The notes beneath the pieces are model-generated. The model was not told the origin of the DNA, did no database searches, and worked only from the letters and a program-made list of their open reading frames with translations. The position numbers and the translations under genes were made by a program. 64,000 bases of DNA from Bradyrhizobium sp. JYMT SZCCT0428 (GTDB lineage Bacteria; Pseudomonadota; Alphaproteobacteria; Rhizobiales; Xanthobacteraceae), in contig NZ_JAFCLS010000030.1 of NCBI RefSeq assembly GCF_018131075.1, positions 1 through 64,000 on the forward strand, read 5' to 3'. The stretch's first letter is position 1, and every line of letters starts with the position of its first letter. This document shows positions 34,343 through 43,212 of the stretch, piece after piece.

Positions 34343-35560
34343 TCACGGCTTTTGCGCGGCGGGGGATGGCAGCACGGGGGGCGAGCGGGCAAATTTCTTG
34401 ACCCCGAGCGGCTTGCTGAACAGATAGCCTTGGACCAGATCGAAACCCATGTCATGCGCAGCGAGAAAATCGGTGCGGGTTTCGACCCCCTGGGCGATGG
34501 CGCGCGCACCATGGTCCTGCGCCAGCTCGACGATGTGGCGGCATACGGTCTGCTTCAAGCGGTCATCCGCACAGCCGGTGACAAACTGATGATCGACTTT
34601 CAGCTCGACGAATGGAAAGTTCCGGAGCCCCATGAGCGCGGGCCATTCCGGGCCGACATTGTCGACGGCAATCGCGATATTATGCAGGCGCACCTGCCTG
34701 GCGACGTCGATCACGAGATCCAGATTGTCCGTCACCTCGGCGCTGTCGATCTCGATGATCAAACCGCCGAACGCGGGATGGTCGGGCATTCCGAGACACA
34801 GGTCGCGCACCGTTTCGCGGCCCCTTAAAAACGAAACCGGCAGGTTGATCGAGAGATCAACTGGACCATGCTGCTCCAGAAGGTAATGCCAATCCTCGAT
34901 CGCGCGGCCGATCACGAACTCGGACAGCGCGCGATAATGCGGATCCTTGTCGTCCGGAATGAAATAGGCCGGTGGAACGACCCCCCAGGCAGGATGTCGC
35001 ATCCGCACCAGCGCCTCCGCGCCGCTCGGAACCAGCGTGCGCGCATTGATCTTTTGCTGATACCACAATTCGAGCCACCCGGCCTTCAGCGCCTCGGCCA
35101 CGTCCACCGCCGGGCTCGGCGCCGGTTCGGTGGGCAGCAGCGAAGCGACGCTGGCCCGCAACGTTCCGGCGCTGAAGGGCGTCGGCAGCGAGGGCAGCAT
35201 CGCGATATCGTATTCCTCGGCAATTTGCCGAACCGCCTTTACCATAATCGAGTCCGGTGGGCCGATGATGAGCACCTTGCCGCCGAAATTTTTCCGGACC
35301 AGAACTTCGAGAATTTCGCCGACCTCGGTCCCGTTGACGGACACGCCGAGCACGACGAGGTCGGGCTGTTGTGCGTCAAGCACTCCCGCCAACTCGCTTG
35401 CACAAGCGCATGCGCTGGTGATGAAGCCGAGTTCCTCGAGCGCGTCAGAGAGGAACAATCGCAGGTGTTTCTTGGCATCGGCCACGCAGGCGCGGGGCAT
35501 CACCCTTCGCAGCCCGAAGCCACCGGTGCGCGCATGCGCATTAGCATTGATCAGATTCAT
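34343..35560 (-). CDS. Degenerate receiver plus EAL-domain protein
   Basis: About 405 residues from the ATG of MNLINANA, behind AGGGGGACGG. Residues 20-140 look like a receiver domain, but the phosphate-accepting aspartate position reads DLVVLGVSV, so it is probably not phosphorylated. The EAL domain keeps SGAEALVRMRH and a late GVETRTDF, but the DDFGxG motif is VDNVGPEW. Loss of that aspartate pair suggests weak or no cyclic di-GMP hydrolysis. It may act as a cyclic di-GMP or protein-binding regulator. Confidence 0.8.
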   Translation of the reverse strand: MNLINANAHARTGGFGLRRVMPRACVADAKKHLRLFLSDALEELGFITSACACASELAGVLDAQQPDLVVLGVSVNGTEVGEILEVLVRKNFGGKVLIIGPPDSIMVKAVRQIAEEYDIAMLPSLPTPFSAGTLRASVASLLPTEPAPSPAVDVAEALKAGWLELWYQQKINARTLVPSGAEALVRMRHPAWGVVPPAYFIPDDKDPHYRALSEFVIGRAIEDWHYLLEQHGPVDLSINLPVSFLRGRETVRDLCLGMPDHPAFGGLIIEIDSAEVTDNLDLVIDVARQVRLHNIAIAVDNVGPEWPALMGLRNFPFVELKVDHQFVTGCADDRLKQTVCRHIVELAQDHGARAIAQGVETRTDFLAAHDMGFDLVQGYLFSKPLGVKKFARSPPVLPSPAAQKP

Positions 35561-35918
35561 TCCGTCCCCCTGCACAGATATCGACGCTAGTCGTACATCC
35601 GCGCGGCGGCGCTAATCATGGAGTTTTAGGGACGCAGTGATGAATGCGCGGGTAAGGTTAAAGCCGCCAATGAAACTAGAATTGTAACGAAAACGGCAAG
35701 TCATCTGGCTGTAACATGGCAACTCGTGAGCCCGACGGAGACCGATCCGTGCTCGTTGCTGTCGTGGGCATGCGCTATGAACGGATGCGTGCATTTGTGC
35801 GCTGTTTCATTGCTGGACGCGCGTTAACGCCTGTGGTCGCTTGTCGGCGCGACCACAGTTTATGTTCGTACCGAACACAAGAATCGCTTCGACGCGCGGC
35901 ATCACCTGAACGCGATCG
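35561..35918. other. Intergenic stretch, nothing recognised
   Basis: About 360 bases between the start of the receiver-EAL gene and the end of the Bug protein gene, both on the minus strand. It should contain the promoter of the receiver-EAL gene. Short frames on both strands are not convincing; no repeat or hairpin stands out. Confidence 0.4.
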
Positions 35919-36926
35919 TCACTCCGGCTTGATGCCGGCGAACTTGGCCACCTTGCCCCACTTCTCGGTTTCCGCCAGCACGTAAGCCTGCATGTCTGCG
36001 GGCGACCCGCCGGCGGGCTCGGCGCCGAGCTTGCGCAGCCGCGCGATGCCGTCCTCGGTCTTGAGGAATTTGTCGACGCTGGCGTTGAGCCTGTCGATGA
36101 TCTCCTTTGACGTCTTGGCCGGCGCACCGATGGTGAACCAGGATGCCGCCTCGTAACCGGGTACGCCGGCTTCCGCGATCGTCGGCAGATCCGGCAGCCC
36201 CGGCCAGCGTCTGGCAGAGGAGACCGCCAGTGGGCGGATCGAGTTGGATTCGGCGAACGGCTGCGAGGCCGGCAAATTGTCGATCGTCAGTTGCACGCGG
36301 CCGGCGATCAGGTCGGTCAGCGCCGGTGCGCTGCCCTTGTACGGCACATGGGTCATCTCGACGCCGGTCATCGACTTGAACAATTCGGTCGAGACATGCG
36401 CGGTGCTGCCGAGCCCAGGCGTGCCGTAGAACAATTCGCCGGGCTTCGATTTGGCATACGCGATCAGCTCCGCGACCGATTTCACCGGCAGCGAATTGGT
36501 GACCGAACAAAGATTGGGTACCCGCGCGATGATGATGACCGGAGCGATATCCCTGGCCTGGTCGTAGTTCATGTTCTTGAACACGAACTGGTTGATGGCG
36601 TGCGTGCCCGGCGTTCCCACCACGAAGGTGTATCCGTCGGGCTCGGCCTTCGCGACGAATTCAGCCGCGATGTTGCCGCCGGCGCCGGTCTTGTTTTCGA
36701 CGAAGAATTGCTGGCCGAATTCCTCGGAAATTTTTGCCGCGACCACGCGCGCCAAAATGTCGGTAGTGCCGCCGGCCGCGAAGGGCACGACCAGTTTCAC
36801 CGGCCGTGTCGGCCATTGATCGGCGCCCGCCCGGCGCGGCAACAGCGACATACCGCCAAAGGCAGCGGCGCCGGTCAGCACAGCGCGGCGGTTGAGGCGG
36901 TACGGATGGATAATCTTCGAAGCCAT
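35919..36926 (-). CDS. Bug-family (TctC-like) solute-binding protein
   Basis: The protein has 335 residues. A twin-arginine signal (LNRRAVLTGAAAFGGMS) is unusual among Bug proteins but occurs. Family features are WPTRPVKLVVPFAAGGTTDI, VENKTGAGGNIAAEFVAKA, THVPYKGSAPALTDLIAGR and PTIAEAGVPGYEA. It is a probable carboxylate binder without adjacent permease. Just upstream on the same strand is the TAXI operon terminator, so it should have its own promoter. Confidence 0.9.
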   Translation of the reverse strand: MASKIIHPYRLNRRAVLTGAAAFGGMSLLPRRAGADQWPTRPVKLVVPFAAGGTTDILARVVAAKISEEFGQQFFVENKTGAGGNIAAEFVAKAEPDGYTFVVGTPGTHAINQFVFKNMNYDQARDIAPVIIIARVPNLCSVTNSLPVKSVAELIAYAKSKPGELFYGTPGLGSTAHVSTELFKSMTGVEMTHVPYKGSAPALTDLIAGRVQLTIDNLPASQPFAESNSIRPLAVSSARRWPGLPDLPTIAEAGVPGYEAASWFTIGAPAKTSKEIIDRLNASVDKFLKTEDGIARLRKLGAEPAGGSPADMQAYVLAETEKWGKVAKFAGIKPE

Positions 36927-37081
36927 GGCGGTCCCTCCAGAATTTCGGCGGACCGTATTGGTTAATCGGCGCGACCACCACCCCCGTCGGCGTCATGCCC
37001 GGGGTCTCCGGCATCATGGCACAGAACCCGATCAGGTCGACATGCAGCGACTGCAGCGCGAAACAGCAAGCTCAAAAGAAA

Positions 37082-37110
37082 TGACCGCGGTCCTTGGCAG
37101 ACCGCGGTCA
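37082..37110 (-). terminator. Terminator of the TAXI-TRAP operon
   Basis: TGACCGCGGT (37082-37091) pairs with ACCGCGGTCA (37101-37110). On the minus strand the stem is followed by TTTCTTTTGAG. It lies 32 bases after the TAXI gene stop. Confidence 0.8.
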
Positions 37111-37141
37111 ACTTCAATCGATCGAATGATGGCAGCCGGCG

Positions 37142-38116
37142 TTAGCCGCCGATGCCTTTTTCCTTGAAATACTTCAGCGCACCGGGATGGAACGGGATCG
37201 GCGAGCGGTCCTGCACCTGGTTGTCGAGCGAGAAGCTCTCGGCTTCCTTGTGCACGGCAACGATGTCGGCCTTCTTCTCCACCAGCGTCTTGACGATGGT
37301 GTAGGCGTCGTCGTTGCTCATCTTGTCGCCGGTCACGATCAGGTTCCAGACTTCGGCGATGGAATTGTCCTTGTCGTAGCCGGGATAGGAGCCCGCCTTG
37401 ATCTTGCTTGTCGTGTAGAGCTTGCCGTACTTGGCATTCATCTTCTCGGCGAGATCGCCGTGGTCGACCAGCTTCATCTTCAAGCCGGGCGTGGCCGCCA
37501 GATCGGTCACGGCCGCGGTCGGAATGCCGCCGACCCAGAAGAACGCGTCGATCTTGCGGTCCTTGATGGCGTTGACGGATTCCGCGACGCCGAGCCGCTC
37601 GCGCTTCATGTCCTTGTCCTTGTCGAGGCCGGCCGCCTCGATGACGCGGAACGCCATGACTTCGGTGGCGCCGCCGGGCGATCCGGTCGAGACGCGCTTG
37701 CCTTTCAGGTCCGCCATGGTGTTGATGCCGGTGCCTTCGACGGTCACCACGTGCATGCGGTTCGGATAGACCACGAGTAGCGCCTGCAGCGGCAGCTTGC
37801 CGCTCTTGAACTTGTCCTGGCCCTGCAGCGCGTCGAGTGCGGCGTCGGCCATGGTGAAGCCCATCTCGCTCTGCCCGGTGCCGATCAGCTTGAGATTGTC
37901 GATCGAGCCGCCGGTGACCTCGGCCGTGGCCTGCACGTTGGGAAGGCTCTTTGACAGCACGTTGGCGACGGCACCGCCAAGCGGATAGTAAACGCCGCCG
38001 GTTCCGCCGGTACCGATCGACATCGTCTTCTGCTGGGCGTGGACGATGCCCGCGAAGGCGAGTCCGGCCGCAACAGTCACAGCCAGCACGGCCACGGTCT
38101 TTTTCATTATTTTCAT
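37142..38116 (-). CDS. TAXI-family TRAP solute-binding protein
   Basis: The protein has 324 residues with signal peptide MKKTVAVLAVTVAAGLAFAGIVHA. SIGTGGTGGVYYPLGGAVANVL is the TAXI family signature, followed by GSIDNLKLIGTGQSEMGFTMADAA and LKGKRVSTGSPGGATEV. TAXI proteins deliver substrates to fused TRAP permeases, and such a permease is encoded 43 bases upstream in the same operon. AAGGGAGTAATTGAG precedes the ATG. The ligand is unknown; relatives bind glutamate or other carboxylates. Confidence 0.9.
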   Translation of the reverse strand: MKIMKKTVAVLAVTVAAGLAFAGIVHAQQKTMSIGTGGTGGVYYPLGGAVANVLSKSLPNVQATAEVTGGSIDNLKLIGTGQSEMGFTMADAALDALQGQDKFKSGKLPLQALLVVYPNRMHVVTVEGTGINTMADLKGKRVSTGSPGGATEVMAFRVIEAAGLDKDKDMKRERLGVAESVNAIKDRKIDAFFWVGGIPTAAVTDLAATPGLKMKLVDHGDLAEKMNAKYGKLYTTSKIKAGSYPGYDKDNSIAEVWNLIVTGDKMSNDDAYTIVKTLVEKKADIVAVHKEAESFSLDNQVQDRSPIPFHPGALKYFKEKGIGG

Positions 38117-38159
38117 CTCAATTACTCCCTTGACCCTATTCTTGACGTTCTTCTTGGAC

Positions 38160-40199
38160 TTAAGTTGTAAGCGCCGGTCGTTTCGGCGCCCGCGTTCTCG
38201 ACTGCCACAGCAACACGCCGAAGCCGATGATCAGCCCGGGCACGTAGGTGTAGCTGATATCGCGGCCGATCATCCATTCGACGATCGCCTCGATCAAACT
38301 CGGAAATACCAGCAGCAATCCGGATAGCAGAAGCAGGCCGCCCTCGACCCGCGTATTTTGTCGCAGCGCCCAGTTCTGGGCAACCGAGGCCAGCGCCAGC
38401 AGACCCAGGGTGGTCTTGATCGTGATTTCGAGGATGTCGAGCCATGATCCGCCCTTGGGGATCGCGAGCAGCAATCCGACGCCCTGCGGGTCGAGCACGA
38501 ACACGAACGGCACCAGGAACGCCGGCAAGGTGTATTTCCAGGACTGCAGCGTGGTCTTGTAGGGATCGCCGCCGGTGATGGCAGCCGCTGCGAACGGCGA
38601 CAGCGCGGTCGGCGGCGATACTTCCGACAGCACGGCGTAATAGAAGATGAACATGTGCGCGGCGTAATCGGGCACGCCGAGTTTGATCAGCGCCGGCGCG
38701 GCGATCACCGCGCAGATGATGTAGGAGGCGGTCACCGGCACCGCGAGACCGATGATCCACACGATCAGCGAGGTGTAGATCGCGGTCAGCAGCAGACTGC
38801 CGCCGGCATAGCTGATCACGATCGCCGAGAATTTGAGGCCGAGACCGGTCAGCGTCACGATGCCGACCACGATGCCGGCGCAGGCGCAGGTGGTCGCCGC
38901 GTTCAGCGCGCCGGTCGAGCCTTCCGCCAGCGCCTTGACCAGTTTGCTCGGCACCAGCGCGGTTTCCTTGCGCAGGAAGCTCAGCGCGAAGGTCACGACG
39001 ATGGCGTAAAACACCGACAGCGACGGCGAGTAGCCGATCACCATGAAGACGACCACAGCAAGCAGCGAGATGAAATGAAAGCCGTAACGCCGGGTCATCT
39101 GTCCGAGCGACATCTCCGGCGTGAAGTTGACTTCCTTGGCGCCGAATTTTTTCGCGTCCAGTTCGACCATGAACAGCAGCGACATATAATAGAGACAGGT
39201 CGGAATCGTCGCCATCCAGATCACGTCGAGATAGCTGATCTTGAGAAACTCGGCGATCAGGAAGGCCGCGGCGCCGAGCACCGGCGGCGACAGGATGGCG
39301 CCGAGGCCGCCGGCCGCCAGCAGACCGCCGGCGGCGTTTTTCTCAAAGCCGGCCTTGGCCAGCATCGGGGAGGCCACGGTGCCGATCATCACTGTCGTGG
39401 CGACGCCGGATCCGGAGGGGCCGCCGAGCAGGAACGAGGACAGCACCACGGTTCTGCCGGCGCTGTTCGCCTTGCCGCCCATCAGTGCCAGCGAGAAATC
39501 GATGAAGAACTTGCCGGCACCGGATTGCGCCAGGAACGCGCCATAGATCGTGAACAGGATGATAAGGGTCGCCGAGACGTCGACCGCGACGCCGAAAATA
39601 CCTTCCAGGGTGATGAAGAGATGACCGACCAGCCGGGGCAGATCGTAGCCGCGATGGGTCCATGGCGCCGGCAAATGAGGGCCGAGCATCGCATAGGCGA
39701 TGAACAATATTGCCACGACGGGCATGATCAGGCCGGTGGTGCGCCGCGTCGCCTCCAGCACGAGCACGATGAAGACGACGCCGACGATCACGTCCCAGCG
39801 GTCGGGCGAGGTGGCGCGGTCGGTAAAATCCTCGCCGCCCCACAGCGCATAGACGATGGTCGCGACCGCAAAGATGCCGGGCACCACGTCCCACCAGCGC
39901 ACCCGGTTGCGAAACCGCGTCGCCAGCGGAAACAGCAGGAAGCTCAGCACCAGCGTGAAGGCGACGTGGGTGTAGCGCAGTTCCTGGGTCGGAACGATTG
40001 CGTAGGCCGCATAGAGGTGGAACAGGCTCATCACCACCGCAATGGTGGTCGAGATCCGTCCCGCCCATCCCATCAGGCGGTTGGCCGCGCCTTCCTCGGC
40101 TTCGATGAACAATTCAGCCTTATGCAACGCTTCGTCGGAAACGGCGACGACGTCGTCATTGGGCAACGAATTGCCTGGTGGTTGACCCTGTGCGGCCAT
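38160..40199 (-). CDS. TRAP transporter fused 4TM/12TM permease
   Basis: About 679 residues. The N-terminal part holds the DctQ-like helices (around YAIVPTQELRYTHVAFTLV), the remainder a DctM-like domain with FLLGGPSGSGVATTVMIG, AGGLGAILSPPVLGAAAFL and SEVSPPTALSPFAAAAITGG. Fused permeases work with TAXI binding proteins, and one follows directly. I chose the ATG of MAAQGQPPG, behind GGGGGAAGC; the frame opens 22 codons earlier (MNAPP). First gene of a two-gene operon. Confidence 0.9.
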   Translation of the reverse strand: MAAQGQPPGNSLPNDDVVAVSDEALHKAELFIEAEEGAANRLMGWAGRISTTIAVVMSLFHLYAAYAIVPTQELRYTHVAFTLVLSFLLFPLATRFRNRVRWWDVVPGIFAVATIVYALWGGEDFTDRATSPDRWDVIVGVVFIVLVLEATRRTTGLIMPVVAILFIAYAMLGPHLPAPWTHRGYDLPRLVGHLFITLEGIFGVAVDVSATLIILFTIYGAFLAQSGAGKFFIDFSLALMGGKANSAGRTVVLSSFLLGGPSGSGVATTVMIGTVASPMLAKAGFEKNAAGGLLAAGGLGAILSPPVLGAAAFLIAEFLKISYLDVIWMATIPTCLYYMSLLFMVELDAKKFGAKEVNFTPEMSLGQMTRRYGFHFISLLAVVVFMVIGYSPSLSVFYAIVVTFALSFLRKETALVPSKLVKALAEGSTGALNAATTCACAGIVVGIVTLTGLGLKFSAIVISYAGGSLLLTAIYTSLIVWIIGLAVPVTASYIICAVIAAPALIKLGVPDYAAHMFIFYYAVLSEVSPPTALSPFAAAAITGGDPYKTTLQSWKYTLPAFLVPFVFVLDPQGVGLLLAIPKGGSWLDILEITIKTTLGLLALASVAQNWALRQNTRVEGGLLLLSGLLLVFPSLIEAIVEWMIGRDISYTYVPGLIIGFGVLLWQSRTRAPKRPALTT

Positions 40200-40418
40200 G
40201 CTTCCCCCGGAGCGCTCTTTCACTTCCCGGCTGGATCGCCGGGCCTTCAATGGCGGCGCATTCATGCCGGTTTGGGCAGGCGTGGCAAGGGCTTAAATCG
40301 AGAGACTTTGGGATGGTTACATCCATGCGAGGGTTGCATCGGCCGCCACGCGCCGGATGGGTTGACCGCGGGCACATGCCCGTTCAACTTCCCGTCCAAA
40401 TCAAGGGGAGAGAAGTCG

Positions 40419-41222
40419 ATGGAACGGCTCAAGGGCAAGACGGCGATGGTGGTCGGCGCGGGTTCGATCGGTCCCGGCTGGGGCAACGGCAAGGCGACCG
40501 CGGTGACCTTTGCGCGCGAGGGTGCGCAGGTGTTCTGCGTCGATCGCAACGCGGCGGCAGCCGAAGAGACCGTGAAGATCATCACGGGCGAGGGCGGCAA
40601 GGCGGCGGCCTTCACCGCCGACGTCTCCCGCGCCGCCGATGTCGAGGCGATGGTGGCGGCGTGCCTGAAGGCCTATGGCCGTATCGATGTGCTCGACAAC
40701 AATGTCGGCATTGCCGAGATGGGCAGCGTGGTCGAGACGACGGAATCCGAATGGGATCGCGTGTTCGCAGTCAATCTCAAGAGCGCCTTCCTCGCCATGA
40801 AGCACGTTATTCCGGTGATGCAGAAGCGGGGCGGCGGCTCGATCATCAATATTTCATCGATCGCCTCGATCCGCCATGTCGGGATTTCCTACGTCTCCTA
40901 TGGGGCGTCGAAGGCGGCGATGAACCAGATGACGCGCACCACGGCGGTGCAGTTCGCAGCCGATCATGTCCGGGTGAATTGCATTCTGCCGGGCCTGATG
41001 AAAACGCCGATGGTCGAGCACTCCGCCGGTCTTGCGGCGAGTTATGCCAAGGGTGATGTCGAGGCGATGTGGCGGGCGCGCGACGCCCAGGTGCCGATGG
41101 GGCACATGGGCGACGCCTGGGATGTCGCCAATGCGGCGCTGTTTCTCGCCTCCGACGAATCCCGCTACGTCACCGGGCTCGAACTCGTGGTCGATGGCGG
41201 GATGACGGCGAGGTCGGCATAA
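40419..41222 (+). CDS. Short-chain dehydrogenase/reductase
   Basis: About 267 residues from an ATG with AAGGGGAGAG upstream. The cofactor site reads VVGAGSIGPGWGNGKA, longer than the classical TGxxxGxG, followed by DVSRAADVEA, NNVGIAEMG, the catalytic SSIASI serine, YVSYGASKAAMNQM (Tyr and Lys) and CILPGLMKTPM. It ends with TGLELVVDGGMTA. It oxidises or reduces an unknown alcohol or ketone with NAD(P). It is divergent from the TRAP operon, a pairing that may reflect a shared substrate. Confidence 0.9.
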   Translation: MERLKGKTAMVVGAGSIGPGWGNGKATAVTFAREGAQVFCVDRNAAAAEETVKIITGEGGKAAAFTADVSRAADVEAMVAACLKAYGRIDVLDNNVGIAEMGSVVETTESEWDRVFAVNLKSAFLAMKHVIPVMQKRGGGSIINISSIASIRHVGISYVSYGASKAAMNQMTRTTAVQFAADHVRVNCILPGLMKTPMVEHSAGLAASYAKGDVEAMWRARDAQVPMGHMGDAWDVANAALFLASDESRYVTGLELVVDGGMTARSA

Positions 41223-41246
41223 GCGCAGCGCGGGTTCGGGCTTCCG

Positions 41247-42017
41247 CTATTGCGCCATCGCCAATATGCCGCCGGCAAAGGAGTGCCACGTCGGCGTCAT
41301 GCTGATCGGCCAGTTCAGCAGCTTGACGGCGATCAGCGCGGCGCCGCCATAGATATAGACCGGATGCGGGCGGCCGCGCGTGCGCCAGTCGTGCACGATG
41401 GCAACCACGAGCAGCAGATAGGCGACGAAGGCCGGCGGGATGGTGACGGGCACCGGCGGCGGGCCGAGCGGCCCGGGAGGCGCCAGGAATGTGAGAAACC
41501 AGCGCGCCACAGCCGCATCCAGCAGCGAAATGCCGGCCAGCAGCATCAGCCGCTTGTGGATTTCGCCCCGGCGGATGTTCGCGATTCCCAGCGCGAACAC
41601 CACCGCAAAGAAAAGAATGCCGCTGAGCGGGACGATCGCAAACGCGATGCCTTCACTGGTCAGTCCGGCGGCCGCCGATCGCTTCATCGCGTTGACCGCA
41701 ACCAGGAAGCCGAAGATCGTCATCGCCGTCGCCAGCGACACGCCGATCATCCCGATCGCGCGGTGCCGGGTGACATTTCCCGATGCGGCGAGCCAGGTCT
41801 GGAGCACAAAGTAGAGCGACCAGGCGAAGAACAGCAGGCCGTGAAAATGGACGACGGGCGAGGCTGACAGCGATCGCGACATCATCGGCAGCCAATAGGT
41901 CGGGGCAAAGCCGAGAAACGCGACGGCCGTGCAGGCCAGCGCCATGTAAAAATAAAAATAACCGGTTTGGGAATACGCGGTCGCGCGCGGCGGAGTGGTG
42001 TCGGTGAGGATGGCCAT
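41247..42017 (-). CDS. Multi-pass membrane protein of unknown function
   Basis: The protein has 256 residues with about seven hydrophobic segments: FYFYMALACTAVAFLGFAP, HGLLFFAWSLYFVLQTWLA, GMIGVSLATAMTIFGFLVA, VPLSGILFFAVVFALGIA, and later ones ending near LLNWPIS. Histidines in SPVVHFHG and VTRHRAIG are inside or next to helices, as in some haem-binding membrane proteins, but no family could be named. It converges on the SDR gene and is divergent from the TPR-like protein. Confidence 0.6.
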   Translation of the reverse strand: MAILTDTTPPRATAYSQTGYFYFYMALACTAVAFLGFAPTYWLPMMSRSLSASPVVHFHGLLFFAWSLYFVLQTWLAASGNVTRHRAIGMIGVSLATAMTIFGFLVAVNAMKRSAAAGLTSEGIAFAIVPLSGILFFAVVFALGIANIRRGEIHKRLMLLAGISLLDAAVARWFLTFLAPPGPLGPPPVPVTIPPAFVAYLLLVVAIVHDWRTRGRPHPVYIYGGAALIAVKLLNWPISMTPTWHSFAGGILAMAQ

Positions 42018-42227
42018 GGTTTTGAGTCGACCAGGAAGGGGAAAGGTTCAACGAAAATTCTTCAATCGATATGGACACTTGCAGGCAAAAAGCGCGGCTT
42101 CCCGGACGTCATGTTTCAGCCAAAATCGGGTTTCGAACGGCTAACGAAATTCGCGTGGGCCGCTGTCGGAAGCGCACCTCGCTTGCTAGGATTGTTCGTC
42201 GTCGAGAGCGTTTTTTCGGGTCTGTTG

Positions 42228-42995
42228 ATGCGAGGTTGTCCTATCATCCGCAATATTGTCGTCGCTTCCCTGCTGTGGACGGCGTTCGCGCAAGCCGCCT
42301 TCGCAACCGGCGCCGAGCCAGCCAAGGATCCGCAAGTCGATCCCGCGCCTTGCATTGCGGCGGCGGCGGCCAATGATGACGACAAGACCATCAGCGTTTG
42401 CGGCGCGTTGATCGGCAACGAAAAGACCGCGAGGCTCGACCGCATTAAGGCATTGATCGCGCGCGGCGGCGCCAACGATCGCAAGGATCTGATCGACCGC
42501 GCCATTGCCGATTATGACGGCGTGCTGCGGCTCGATCCGGCGCTGGCGGATATCTTCAACGCGCGCGGCGAACTCTGGCGCAAGAAGGGCGACCGGCCGA
42601 AGGCCTTGCAGGACTTTGGCATGGCGATCAAACTCAACCCGAAGCATCCCACCGCGCGCGGCAATTACAAATCGCTGGCGCAGGAGCTCGAGCGTCTCGG
42701 CGCGCTGATGGCGGTATACAACAAGCCGAGCTTCAACTGCGCCACCACGAAGCAGCCGGTGGAGAAGGCGATCTGCGCCAGTCCGGACCTTGCCAAGTTT
42801 GACCGCGAGATCAGTGCCGTGAACACCAAGGTGGTCCGCGATGCGAGCGCCGACAGCTCGCGCGCACGTGCCCTGCAGCGTGAGCAGGATGATTTCGTCG
42901 CCCGCCGCAGCGCCGCCTTCGGCCAGCCGGGTTACGATTTGCGCAGGGCCATGAAAGAGCGGCTCGACCAATTGCTGGCGATCGAGTCGCGCTGA
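42228..42995 (+). CDS. Exported TPR-like protein with C-terminal DUF1311/LprI-like domain
   Basis: About 255 residues. The signal peptide RNIVVASLLWTAFAQAAFA follows the chosen ATG (MRGCPIIRN). The middle contains TPR-like repeats (IADYDGVLRLDPALADIFNA and ALQDFGMAIKLNPKHPTA). The C-terminal FNCATTKQPVEKAICASPDL, then LAKFDREISAVNTKV, is typical of the LprI-type domain, which is linked to lysozyme inhibition in Mycobacterium. Function here is open. The frame is open far upstream, but that part is not protein-like. Confidence 0.75.
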   Translation: MRGCPIIRNIVVASLLWTAFAQAAFATGAEPAKDPQVDPAPCIAAAAANDDDKTISVCGALIGNEKTARLDRIKALIARGGANDRKDLIDRAIADYDGVLRLDPALADIFNARGELWRKKGDRPKALQDFGMAIKLNPKHPTARGNYKSLAQELERLGALMAVYNKPSFNCATTKQPVEKAICASPDLAKFDREISAVNTKVVRDASADSSRARALQREQDDFVARRSAAFGQPGYDLRRAMKERLDQLLAIESR

Positions 42996-43090
42996 ACGGT
43001 GGTCGGGCTTTAGCCGATCGCCAAGCTGTTCCGGCTTGATCTCGCGCCGCTTCCCGTGACAATGCGTGGCAAATATGATTGTCGCCCCGC

Positions 43091-43182
43091 CGTCATGGCC
43101 GGGCTTGTCCCGGCCATCCACGTCTCGCTTCTCCAATGGTGAGCAAAGAACGTGGATGCCCGGGACAAGCCCGGCCATGACG
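43091..43182. repeat. Palindromic repeat (CGTCATGGCCGGGC type), copy 1
   Basis: Begins CGTCATGGCCGGGCTTGTCC and ends GGACAAGCCCGGCCATGACG, with CATCCACGT and ACGTGGATG as inner arms. A related element is at 45136-45223; the two flank the propionyl-CoA synthetase gene. Confidence 0.85.
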
Positions 43183-43212
43183 AAGGAGGAGGCGACAGAC
43201 CGGGAGCGCGCC

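Noticed and set aside
38655..40418. Upstream extension of the SDR frame, making an 855-residue protein
   Set aside because: The extra part is antisense to the fused TRAP permease; the ATG at 40419 has a clear ribosome site and a normal SDR N-terminus.
21807..43182. Palindromic repeats considered as a CRISPR array
   Set aside because: Copies are scattered over kilobases, are inverted pairs rather than regularly spaced direct repeats, and no cas genes are present.
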